From Ostreococcus lucimarinus CCE9901 (Eukaryota; Chlorophyta; Mamiellophyceae; Mamiellales; Bathycoccaceae), in contig NC_009367.1 in the NCBI RefSeq assembly GCF_000092065.1, positions 124,001-188,000 on the forward strand: a DNA stretch of 64,000 nucleotides, given 5' to 3'. Every line of letters starts with the position of its first letter. Positions within the stretch are counted from its first letter, which is position 1. Below the pieces are notes generated by a model. It saw only the letters and a list, made by a program, of their open reading frames with translations. It did no database searches and had not been told where the DNA came from. The translations under genes and the position numbers were made by a program. Below are positions 48,437-57,130 of the stretch, in pieces.

Positions 48437-50035
48437 TCACTGGAAGTACGCGGTGAGGGAGCGGCGCGCGCGCGTCGGCGGCGCCGGGGAATCGATCGAT
48501 GTCATCGGTTTCGCTTTTGCTCGCGGGATCGGCTCGTTCTCGGTATTTTCTGCGTCGGGGCGCTCTTCGTCGATGTCTTCGACGTCGGGGTCGGCGTCGG
48601 CGTCGGCGTCGAGGACGACCGGGGACGGCGGAAGACCCGCGGCGAGGGCGAGGGCGTTCCCGGGGGTGTTGGGACGTCTCGCCGTTTGAGGCGCGAATGC
48701 GCTGAGAGGGGTGAGCACGGCGGATGATGTCGCCGCGATGGCCTCGTAACGCTCTCGCCAGTACCGAGCGTCGCTCTGGAAGAGCGCGCGCGCGCGGCGT
48801 TCGTGCTCGAGCGCCTCGATGACGTCGATGGAGGCGGCGGGTTTCGAGGGCGACGCCGAGACGGCGGCGCTGGGTGAGGACGCCACTACCGGCGATATCG
48901 GTCGCAGCTGATGCTGTTGCTGCTTTTGGGCGTCCAGTTCGCGCTGGAGCTCGTCGCGTTCGGCGGCGATGGCGTCCAAGTTTTCCTCGAGCGTCTTCAC
49001 TCGTTCCTCCGCCACGTTGACCTCTAACTCCGCCGTCGCCGCGCGTGCATCCGCCAAACGGAGCGCGGCGGCGTTTTCCGTGAAAATTTGACTCGCCTTG
49101 TCCGCGCGAGCAACGATGAGGTCGACGTTCTTTCGAGATTCCACGAGCTGGGCCTCGGCGTCGCTCAGCGCGACGCTCAGCGCGTTTTCTTTCTCGCGGC
49201 TTCGTCGCAGCTCATCCGCGCGCTCTTCGAGCGCGGCTTCGGACTCCCGCAACGTCGACGCCGTCGCCCGAATTTCTTCGTCTCGTTCGGAAAGTAAACT
49301 TCGTAACTCCTCAATCTCTCGCGCGAGCTCCGGCGACGCCCTCTCGCCTTCCTCCGCGGCTCTAAGCCGCGATTTCAAAACGTCTCGCTCCGCCGCCGCC
49401 GTCTCCGCCTTTTCGTTCGCCTCGTCCGCTTCCGCGCGCGACCTCTCGCGCGCATCCTCCAGCTCGCGCTTCGCCGCGTCAAACGTCTCTCTCGTCGCCT
49501 TCGTCTTCGCCTCCGTCTCGACCGCGTTCGCCTTCGTCTCCGCCTCGCGCGCCGCCCTCTCCCTCTCGAGCGCGTCCTCTAATTCCTTCGCCCTCTCGTT
49601 CGCCCTCTCCAGCGCCTCCGCGTCCGTCGTCGACGTCGTCGTCCTCTTCGACGCCTCCGCCCGCGCCAGCGTCCTTCGCAGCGTCGCCCGCAGTTCGTCC
49701 CGCAGCGCGTCCCTTTCCGCCCTCGTCTTCGCCTCTCCCGCCGCCGCTCGATCCCTCGCTTCCTCCATCTCCCTCGCCGTCGCTCGCGCCTCCTCCAGCG
49801 CGCGCTCGCGCGCCTCCAGCGCGCTCGTCAGTCGCCGCACGTCCTCGTCCACGCTCGCGTACGCCTTGCTCAGCCGTCCCGCCTGCGCCGCCGCCGCGCG
49901 CGCGCGCTCCAGCCTCGCCTCGCTCGTCTCCAGCGCCGCGCGCATCCCCTCCAGCTCCCCGCGCAGGCCGTCCACCGTGTCGTCGAACGCGCGCGCGTCG
50001 CCGGGCGACGACGCGCCGCTCGCCGGCGCATCCAT
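48437..50035 (-). CDS. Long coiled-coil protein, unknown function
   Basis: 532 residues from ATG 50035; the open frame upstream to 50362 lies in promoter repeats. Residues about 20-385 are almost uninterrupted heptads rich in Glu, Ala and Arg. The tail is Pro/Ser-rich, with SP dipeptides (SPVVASSPS, LPPSPVV), a Asp-Ala run and a basic end (RARRSLTAYFQ). No family was recognised; a structural, Golgi or cytoskeletal role is possible. Head-to-head with HCF136. Confidence 0.68.
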   Translation of the reverse strand: MDAPASGASSPGDARAFDDTVDGLRGELEGMRAALETSEARLERARAAAAQAGRLSKAYASVDEDVRRLTSALEARERALEEARATAREMEEARDRAAAGEAKTRAERDALRDELRATLRRTLARAEASKRTTTSTTDAEALERANERAKELEDALERERAAREAETKANAVETEAKTKATRETFDAAKRELEDARERSRAEADEANEKAETAAAERDVLKSRLRAAEEGERASPELAREIEELRSLLSERDEEIRATASTLRESEAALEERADELRRSREKENALSVALSDAEAQLVESRKNVDLIVARADKASQIFTENAAALRLADARAATAELEVNVAEERVKTLEENLDAIAAERDELQRELDAQKQQQHQLRPISPVVASSPSAAVSASPSKPAASIDVIEALEHERRARALFQSDARYWRERYEAIAATSSAVLTPLSAFAPQTARRPNTPGNALALAAGLPPSPVVLDADADADPDVEDIDEERPDAENTENEPIPRAKAKPMTSIDSPAPPTRARRSLTAYFQ

Positions 50036-50373
50036 CGCGCCGCGGTGTGCCGTCGATCGATCGCTCGGCGCGCGCGCGCGTCGACCGCGCGAGGTTCGCG
50101 GCGCGCGCGCGATCGACGACGCGAGGGTCGCGCGATCGCGCGTCGATCGATCGCGCGCGCGGCCGCGCGACCGCGTCGATCGATCGCGCGCGCGCCGCGT
50201 CGATCGATGCGTCGTCGATCGACGCGCGCGCGCGATCGACGACGCGGCGGTCGCGCGATGGCGCGCGCGATCGATCGCGCGCGGTGGTGACGTCACCACC
50301 GGGCGCGGCGGCGACGCGCCGGCGCGCGGCGCGGCGCGGCGCACACCGACGCGCGCGCGCACGACCGCGCGCG
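50036..50373. promoter_or_regulatory. Bidirectional promoter with CRE-type palindrome and CGATCGATCG repeats
   Basis: 338 bp between divergent start codons. The left 240 bp are dense in CGATCGATCG and GCGCGC units in both orientations. At 50283-50300 lies the perfect 18-bp palindrome GGTGGTGACGTCACCACC, centred on the bZIP/CRE site TGACGTCA, about 74 bp before the HCF136 ATG. Regulation is inferred from the palindrome only. Confidence 0.55.
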
Positions 50374-51657
50374 ATGACGACGAGCGCGACGGCGACGACG
50401 GCGACGACGGCGACGGCGCGACGCGCGACGGCGCGCGCGCGCGACGCGGGGTCGAGACGGGCGCGAGGGGGGGCGCGATCGCGCGCGCGAGCGACGACGC
50501 GGACGACGACGGCGACGCGGGCGACGACGGAGGGCGCGGGGGAGGACGCGAGCGCGGAGGGGAAGATGCCGCGACGCGCGCTGGCGGTGAAGACGGCGAC
50601 GCTCGTCGCGGCGCTGAGCGCGCTGCCGATGGATAAGCGCGCGCTCGCCGAGGGTTCGATCGAGAGCTCGTACTGGGAGCAAGTGGAGCTGCCGCTGGAG
50701 CCGGGAGTGATTCTGCTGGACATCGCGTTCAGTTCGAACGATCCCAAGCACGGGTTCTTGCTCGGGACGAGGCAGACGGTGCTCGAGACGAAGGACGGAG
50801 GGAAGACGTGGGACGTGCGCGACTTGAGCGGATTGTTGGACGACGACGTGAATTATCGCTTTAATAGCGTGTCGTTTTGCGGCGACGAGGGATGGATCAT
50901 CGGTAAGCCGGCGGTGTTGTTGCACACGACCGATGGTGGCGCGAACTGGGAGCGCGTCGGGTTGAGCCCGCGACTTCCGGGGGCGCCGGTGTTGATCACG
51001 GCGGTGCAAGATAACGGCACGGCTGAGATGGTGACGGACGAGGGGGCGATTTACTTCACCAAGGACGCGGCGCGCAACTGGAAGGCTGCGGTCGAGGAGA
51101 CCGTCTCCGCGACGTTGAACCGCACGGTGAGCTCTGGTATCACCGGCGCTTCGTATTACACGGGCACGTTCTCCACGATCTCGCGCAACGACAACGGCGA
51201 GTACCTCGGTTTAAGCTCTCGCGGGAACTTTTACATGTCTTGGGCGCCGGGTCAGGCGTACTGGCAACCGCACAACAGAACGTCCGCGCGTCGGGTGCAA
51301 AGCATGGGCTGGCGCCCGGATGGCGGGATTTGGGAGCTTACCCGCGGCGGTGGCATCTTCTTCTCCGCCGAAACCGGCCTCCCGGAGGAGGATTCTGAAT
51401 TCAACGAAGGTAGAATCGGCTCTCGCGGCTTTGGTCTGCTCGACTTGGGTTACACCCCGAGCGGCAAGACGTTCTGGACCGTGGGTGGCTCTGGAAGCGT
51501 GTTTTACTCTACCGACGCCGGTAAGTCATGGAAGCGCGACCGCGGCACGGACAACGTCGCGGCGAACCTCTACAACGTCAAGTTCCAAAGCGAAGATCAA
51601 GGATTTATTCTCGGCAACGACGGTATTCTCTTGCGTTTCACCGGCGCCAAGTTGTAA
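50374..51657 (+). CDS. HCF136: Photosystem II assembly/stability factor HCF136 (Ycf48 family)
   Basis: 427 residues from ATG 50374. The targeting peptide is bipartite: a Thr/Arg/Ala-rich transit region (1-64), then PRRALAVKTATLVAALSA with twin Arg (67-68) and an ALA cleavage site near residue 92, as for Tat import into the thylakoid lumen. The mature part is a seven-bladed propeller with repeated DGGKTW, DGGANW, DAARNWK and DAGKSWKR turns. It binds newly made D1 and is needed for PSII reaction-centre assembly. The upstream open frame is promoter sequence. Confidence 0.95.
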   Translation: MTTSATATTATTATARRATARARDAGSRRARGGARSRARATTRTTTATRATTEGAGEDASAEGKMPRRALAVKTATLVAALSALPMDKRALAEGSIESSYWEQVELPLEPGVILLDIAFSSNDPKHGFLLGTRQTVLETKDGGKTWDVRDLSGLLDDDVNYRFNSVSFCGDEGWIIGKPAVLLHTTDGGANWERVGLSPRLPGAPVLITAVQDNGTAEMVTDEGAIYFTKDAARNWKAAVEETVSATLNRTVSSGITGASYYTGTFSTISRNDNGEYLGLSSRGNFYMSWAPGQAYWQPHNRTSARRVQSMGWRPDGGIWELTRGGGIFFSAETGLPEEDSEFNEGRIGSRGFGLLDLGYTPSGKTFWTVGGSGSVFYSTDAGKSWKRDRGTDNVAANLYNVKFQSEDQGFILGNDGILLRFTGAKL

Positions 51658-51838
51658 CGGGCTGCCACAATTGAGCAGCACCCCGCGTCGCGCGTGAAAT
51701 TGCATGTAATAAATCTTCGAATTCGTTCAAATCCTGCGTATGCTTTACACGTCCTACATAAATGCGAGTCGATTCGTCGAGAGAAAGAATGGAGTTGCGC
51801 GCGCGCGTTCGTTTGCGTTCGCGCGATACTGTGTGATA

Positions 51839-53215
51839 CTACTTGAACTGCATGTTTTGCAGTTTTCCTTGCCGAGTCAGGAGATCGCTCAGAAGATCAT
51901 CCGACGACCCCCCGCGATTGAGTCTATGAAACTGTCGACGATGTAACTCGTAAAGCTCTTTCAAAGATTCGGTGTACAGGGCGTGGTACTTGTCGATGAT
52001 TTCGTTTGACGGATCGACGACTTTGGGCACGGCGATGGGATTGCCCACGACGACTTCGATCGGCTCACGCTTCGGAAGCACACCTTTGCGACCAAAGATT
52101 CGACGCCACATGCCTCGACTGAGCGACCGCCCGTAAAAAGCAGGCGGCGTGATGCCAATGAGTTGTTTGATGTACATTTGGAAATTCCTCAATCGTCCGC
52201 CTTCGGGATTTTCCACTTGTTCGAAGATGTCATTCTCGCCGAACGCGAACACGGGCACGAGCGATGCTCCTGTGCGAAGAGCCATCTTTACGAACCCCTT
52301 GCGTCTGGCGAGCGTGAGCGTGGCCCAGCCCGGACGCGCGTCCAACGCTTCGGAGGCGCCGCCGATGACTATGGCGACGGACGCCCCCGGCGCGCGCGTC
52401 AGATTCGTCTCCACGCTCGACTTGGTCACGCTATTGATCCCGAGCCCCATCAACACCTCGCGAGTGAACGGGAACTTGAAGTTCATGGACAGCGTGAGAA
52501 GACGCAAATCGAGTCCCGGAAATGCTTCGTAAAATCCCGTCGCCTCGGTGGCGAACGTCAACAACGCGCCGACGCCGATGACGCCGTGCGGATGATAACC
52601 GAACAAGTAATTACCGCTCGGATCTAACTTCGCGCTCACGTGTAATCGCACCGGAAAATACTCCGCCAAAATCCTCCAAAACGGTAACCGCCGAGACCAT
52701 CGAGCGAAACGCTTCCCCGAGCTCGCCGTCTTCCTGTCGAGCGTCGCGTACCACGCGATGTACCCCAGGAAGAAATTCTTCAACCACATCGACGGCCCGA
52801 ACACGCAATACGCGGGATATACGAATATCGCGCTCAGTATCCACGCGTATATCATCACCACGATCCCCACCTGCTCCGCGTGCGGCCCGTGTTCCGTGCC
52901 GTTCGTCACGAAGACGCTCTTCACCAGCGCCGTAAAGTACAACCCGAGCGGCACGAACGCCGCGCCGATCACCGCGTACCACAGGTAAAAGTTCCCCAGC
53001 CAAAACACCAAGCCTACGTTTTCGCATCCATTCGTCCATCCGTCAGTCGTCGTCCGCGATCCGTGATCCGTTTCGTCGTCGCGCGCTCGTCTAGATTTGG
53101 ATTATCTCTCCACCCGCGCGTCTCCCCATCGCTCGTCCATCGCTCGTCCATCGCGTCGCCCATCGCGCCATCGCGCGCGCGCACCTCCTAATTTATGTCG
53201 CGTCGCCGTCGCCAT
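51839..53215 (-). CDS. DGAT2: Type 2 diacylglycerol acyltransferase (DGAT2), two exons
   Basis: CDS is join(51839..53013, 53185..53215), 401 residues. The main frame has no 5' ATG (it begins at a TTG), but an ACTGACGG box and a CGTAG acceptor precede it. Exon 1 encodes MATATRHKLG and shares a split Gly codon with exon 2 (GLVFWLGNFYLWY); the donor is GTGCGC and the intron 171 nt. An in-frame ATG at 53260 could add 15 residues. Motifs: two N-terminal membrane segments, the catalytic YHPHGVIGVG (His151-Gly154 region), and GGASEALDARPG. It makes triacylglycerol from diacylglycerol and acyl-CoA in the ER. Confidence 0.92.
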
Positions 53216-53635
53216 CGCCGGCGGTTCGACGAACGTCGCGAGCGCCTCGGCGCCGCGCATCCCGCTCGACGCGCGTCGAAGCAGAAATCGTTTCTGCGCG
53301 TCCTCGCGCGCGTCGCTCGACGACGCGCGCGCGAGCGAGATGGCGGCCGCGACGCCGTCTCTTTCGCGCCGTCGCTCGACGGCGTCGCGACGCGCGGGCG
53401 CCATGGCGCGCGCGGCGACGCGCGACGCAGTGCCGTCGGCAGAGCACGACGCGCGCGGACGACGACGACGCGACGACGCGACGGATCCACGACGCGACGA
53501 CGCGACGGATCGACGACGCGCGAGCGACGACGCGGCGCGCGCGAGAGCGAGAGCGCGCGCGCGCGCGACGCGCGACGCGAGCGCGCGACAACCGATTGGT
53601 GTTGAGAAAAGTTTGACGACGAAGACGGCGCGACG
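53216..53635. other. Bidirectional spacer between DGAT2 and the tetraspanin gene
   Basis: 420 bp between divergent starts. It contains a short direct repeat of ACGACGCGACGGATC-type units near 53470-53515 and otherwise GC-rich sequence. No further gene was recognised; the Arg-rich open frames on both strands are composition artefacts. Confidence 0.5.
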
Positions 53636-54496
53636 ATGGCGCGACGACGCGTGCCGGGACTCAAATCGTTCCTTCGGGCGTTGTTGCGGCTGACGAACGG
53701 CGCGCTGCTCGCGGGCGGACTCGCGACGGCGTTGTTTGCGTTTCACTTGTGGTTGGGATTTAACAAGCGGCGCGTCGGGCTGGACGGTTTGGATTGGGAC
53801 GACGGGCCGGACGCGCGGACGCCCGCGACGGTGGACGTGAGCGAGAACGCGACGGCGATTGAACAGACGAAGGCGCGGGTGCATAATTTCTTTGAGACGG
53901 AACCGTGGTTCGTGTACTTTATCGGGGGGAGCGGAGCGTTTTGCGCGGCGACGGCGTGGTTGGGATTGGCGGGCGCGGAGAACGGGAACGCGTGTTGTTT
54001 GGGAATGTACGCGCATCAGGTGATGTGGATGGTGATATTGCAAGCTGGGTTGGCGGCGTACGTGTCGAGTGGTAAGGCGTACGCGTCGGCGCCGACGGAT
54101 GTGACGGGGGCGTACGCCAACGCGTGGTCCTTCATGGAGGAGCACGAGAACGCGGTGACGTCGCTCGTCCTCGTCGTCTTCTTCGTGCAAATTTTGAGCA
54201 TCATATTAGCGATCGCTTTACGGCGAGCGGCGACCGAAAGCGGTGGTGTGGATAGCGATGACGAGGAAGATAGCTACTACGAGGACACGTACGGGGATCG
54301 CGAACGCGCGCCCCTCGTCGGGAGCTCGCGAGTAGAGATGGAACGCGCGGGCGATAGTGCTTGGCGCATTAGGATGCGCGAAAAGTACGGATTAGACACC
54401 GCTAACTTCGAGCACAGCCCATCGCGGCCGCCGCCGTCTCGAGTGTCGCGAGAGAAGCAGCGCGAGCGCGACGCCAACGCGTGCGTCATCATGTGA
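53636..54496 (+). CDS. TOM2A-like four-span tetraspanin with CaaX box
   Basis: 286 residues with four membrane segments at about 13-42, 92-115, 120-146 and 172-197. The first loop is short; the C-terminal tail is long and charged, with a DSDDEEDSYYEDTYGD stretch and RAPLVG. The last four residues are CVIM, a CaaX signal expected to be farnesylated. Four spans, about 280 residues and a C-terminal prenylation motif match the plant TOM2A group of tetraspanin-like proteins. The cellular role is probably as a tonoplast or endomembrane scaffold; this is inferred. Confidence 0.75.
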   Translation: MARRRVPGLKSFLRALLRLTNGALLAGGLATALFAFHLWLGFNKRRVGLDGLDWDDGPDARTPATVDVSENATAIEQTKARVHNFFETEPWFVYFIGGSGAFCAATAWLGLAGAENGNACCLGMYAHQVMWMVILQAGLAAYVSSGKAYASAPTDVTGAYANAWSFMEEHENAVTSLVLVVFFVQILSIILAIALRRAATESGGVDSDDEEDSYYEDTYGDRERAPLVGSSRVEMERAGDSAWRIRMREKYGLDTANFEHSPSRPPPSRVSREKQRERDANACVIM

Positions 54497-54559
54497 GAAT
54501 TCATTGCAATGTTCCATCATCTTTTATTCCCTTCTTCTATTCGTATCGTGTCTGTCTAA

Positions 54560-56635
54560 TCATTTCGTCAAAAATGTCATGTACGGATCCTTGCTCGCCT
54601 CGAGCACGTCCGGGCGTTGACTTTGCTTATAGGCCAAGCATCGCGAGATGAACGCCTTGCCTTCCAGCGAAATTGAGGGTCTGCTTGGGAATTCCACCTC
54701 CTTGGCGTTTCGAATCGTGCCCGCGTGCAAGATTTGCTCCTGTGACATGTCGTGGCCGAACGGTCGCTTGCCGTAAATCATTTGAAACAAGATGACACCG
54801 CACGACCACGTGTCAACCTTGCTCGAGATCTTCGGCGGCGCCGGACCGGTTTCGAAACACTCCGGGGGCAAGTACCAGTACGTTCCAGCGCCTTGCGACG
54901 TGAGCTCCATGCCACTGTCGGCGCCGAAACCGACGCTACGCTCTTCCATAATTTTACTCAAGCCGAAATCCGTAATCTTCACTCGCCCGGCTTCGTCAAA
55001 CAAAATATTTCCAGGTTTCAAGTCGTAATGGATGATGCGTTTCGGCCCCGTGCTCATGTACGCCAAGCCGTTGAAAACTTGAGCGAGAATGGCGCGCGCC
55101 TCGCGTTCGCTGATCGAGCCTTGCGCCTTCAATCGAGCGTCGAGGTCATCGCCCGTGCACAGCTCCAACACGGTGCAGAAACTATCGGAATCTACTTCGA
55201 AGACGTCGATCAAGCGCACGACGTGCGGGTGATCGAGCGATTTGTGAATGTCGCACTCTCGCGCGGCGTGACGGACATACGTGCGCTTGCGCTCTTCGCT
55301 CCACTGCGGGTTCAACTGATGCAGCTTACACGCGACTTCTCGCATTTCGACGCTGTCCCACGCCTTGTAAACTTCGCTGAAACCACCTCGTCCAAGTAGA
55401 TTCATCAACACGTAACGATCGCCGAGCACCGGGTGCTTGTTAAATCTCGAGCCGTCTTCGTCTCGCACGCGCTTGAGCGCGCGAATGTGCGCAGCTTTTT
55501 CGCGTTCAAGACTCTCACGCTCGGATTTCAGCGCTTCTTCTTCTTTTCGAATGATCGCCATGCGCGCTTTGTGTACTTCCTCGCTCAACACGTACTCGGC
55601 GTGCGCCGTCGTGTCCATCTCCGCGCTTCCCGGCGGCGGCAACTTCTTTTTGACTTGCTTGCGCTTTTCTTCGGCGAGCTTACGAGATTCCGTCAAGCGA
55701 TCCAGTCGATCATCCAGTTCATGGAACGCGCGTCCGTCTTCCCAGACTTCTTGCAACACCGATCCCACGCGCTGAACGCCGATGGTTCCCAAACGCAAGC
55801 CTTCCTCGGCGATTTGCATGCGCATTTGTTTGCGTTCCAACACCGCGAGGTTCACCGCGAGCTGATGCACGCCCCGCCGCCTCGCCTCGCTGGCTCGCTC
55901 GAATTCGCGCTTCAACTCATTATTCGACGCCCTCAACTCTTCGCAACCGCGTTCGTACTCCTCGCGCTCTTTTTCCGTCGCCGCCAACTTTTCCTCGAGC
56001 GCTCGAATCTTCGTCGCCGCCGCCTCGCGTTCGCCACCCGCCGTCCCTTTCCCGGGCGTCGTCATCGCTTCCACGAGCGGCGAGCTCGTCTTAAACCCTG
56101 ATCCAGTATTTTCAAACCGATCGAGCAGAGAGACGTTGGCCTCGGGCGTGCGCGCGCTCGCCGTCTTCCCCCCCGGATGTCGTCTCGACCGCGCCAACCC
56201 TCCGCTCGCCCCTCCCCGCTCCGGATTTTCATTCTCCAGATCGCTCGCCGTCGCCGACTCCCGCCGTCTCCGTTTCGTCGTCTTCTTCCCTCCGTTCCCG
56301 CTCGCCCCCGTGCCGACGCCCTCCGCTCGCACCGTCGACGCCTTCCCCTCCGACGCGTTCGCCCGCGCGTCCACCACGCCGTACGCGCGCGTCCCGCCTC
56401 CCTCGTCCTCGCTCGAATCGCTCGCGCTGTCCTCCATCGCGCACCGCTCCGCGCCCGCGCGCGCCCGCGCGCTTCTCCCCGTCTCCCGCGACGCGCTCGG
56501 CGGCGTCGCTCGCTCCGACGTCGTCAGCCGCCGCTCGAGCAGTTCGATCTTCGCGCGCGCCTCGCGCGACAGCTCGCGCGCGTGAAACATCTCCAGCGCC
56601 GCGCTCGCCTCCGTCGCGCGCGGCGTCGACGACAT
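54560..56635 (-). CDS. TSL/TLK: Tousled-like serine/threonine kinase
   Basis: 691 residues from ATG 56635, the first real ATG. An N-terminal disordered, Ser/Arg/Gly-rich region with basic nuclear signals (KKTTKRRRRE) is followed by coiled coils (about 200-380). The kinase domain shows NLLGRGGFSEVYKAWD, YDLKPGNILFD (YDLK in place of HRDLK, as in this family), ITDFGLSK and GTYWYLPPECF. The ending EASKDPYMTFL is also family-like. Tousled kinases phosphorylate the histone chaperone Asf1 and act in chromatin replication; the nearby NAP1 and nucleoplasmin-FKBP genes share this theme, perhaps by chance. Confidence 0.93.
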   Translation of the reverse strand: MSSTPRATEASAALEMFHARELSREARAKIELLERRLTTSERATPPSASRETGRSARARAGAERCAMEDSASDSSEDEGGGTRAYGVVDARANASEGKASTVRAEGVGTGASGNGGKKTTKRRRRESATASDLENENPERGGASGGLARSRRHPGGKTASARTPEANVSLLDRFENTGSGFKTSSPLVEAMTTPGKGTAGGEREAAATKIRALEEKLAATEKEREEYERGCEELRASNNELKREFERASEARRRGVHQLAVNLAVLERKQMRMQIAEEGLRLGTIGVQRVGSVLQEVWEDGRAFHELDDRLDRLTESRKLAEEKRKQVKKKLPPPGSAEMDTTAHAEYVLSEEVHKARMAIIRKEEEALKSERESLEREKAAHIRALKRVRDEDGSRFNKHPVLGDRYVLMNLLGRGGFSEVYKAWDSVEMREVACKLHQLNPQWSEERKRTYVRHAARECDIHKSLDHPHVVRLIDVFEVDSDSFCTVLELCTGDDLDARLKAQGSISEREARAILAQVFNGLAYMSTGPKRIIHYDLKPGNILFDEAGRVKITDFGLSKIMEERSVGFGADSGMELTSQGAGTYWYLPPECFETGPAPPKISSKVDTWSCGVILFQMIYGKRPFGHDMSQEQILHAGTIRNAKEVEFPSRPSISLEGKAFISRCLAYKQSQRPDVLEASKDPYMTFLTK

Positions 56636-56767
56636 CGCGTCGAGTTCGACGAACGCGCCCGCGACGTCGCGCGCGTCTTCGTCGATCCGCGCGTCGCGAC
56701 GACGCGCGCGGGCGTCGCGCGATGGCGACGCGACGCGCGGCGATTTCAAATCCCGCGCGCGCGCGAA

Positions 56768-57053
56768 AACGATCGATCGATCGATCGAGGTTTAAAACGG
56801 CGCGCGGTCGAAACGCGCGCGAGGGTCGACGCGCGCGAGAACGATCGATCGATCGCGCGGTCGATCGGTCGATCGATCGAGGTTTAAAACGGCGCGCGGT
56901 CGACGCGCGCGCGAGGGTCGACGCGCGCGAGAACGATCGATCGATCGCGCGGTCGATCGGTCGATCGATCGAGGTTTAAAACGGCGCGCGGTCGAACCGC
57001 GCGCGAGGGTCGACGCGCGCGAGAACGATCGATCGCGCGGTCGATCGGTCGCG
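56768..57053. repeat. Three 92-bp tandem repeats in the TLK/FKBP promoter
   Basis: The landmark AGGTTTAAAACGGCGCGCGG recurs at 56788, 56880 and 56972, an exact 92-bp period. Each unit has a CGATCGATCGATCG run, the TTTAAA core, and GAGGGTCGACGCGCGCGAGA. The array occupies the middle of the 495 bp between two divergent start codons. Small differences near GGTCGAAACG, GGTCGACG and GGTCGAACCG separate the copies. Confidence 0.9.
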
Positions 57054-57130
57054 CGGTCGGTCGCCGCCGCCGCCGCCGCCGCCGCGCGCGCGCGCCGACG
57101 CGCGACCGCGACGCGCGACCGACGCTCGAC

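Noticed and set aside
49098-50636. 512-residue Ser-rich plus-strand ORF
   Set aside because: Antisense to the coiled-coil gene (Glu and Ala codons read as Ser, Phe and Arg).
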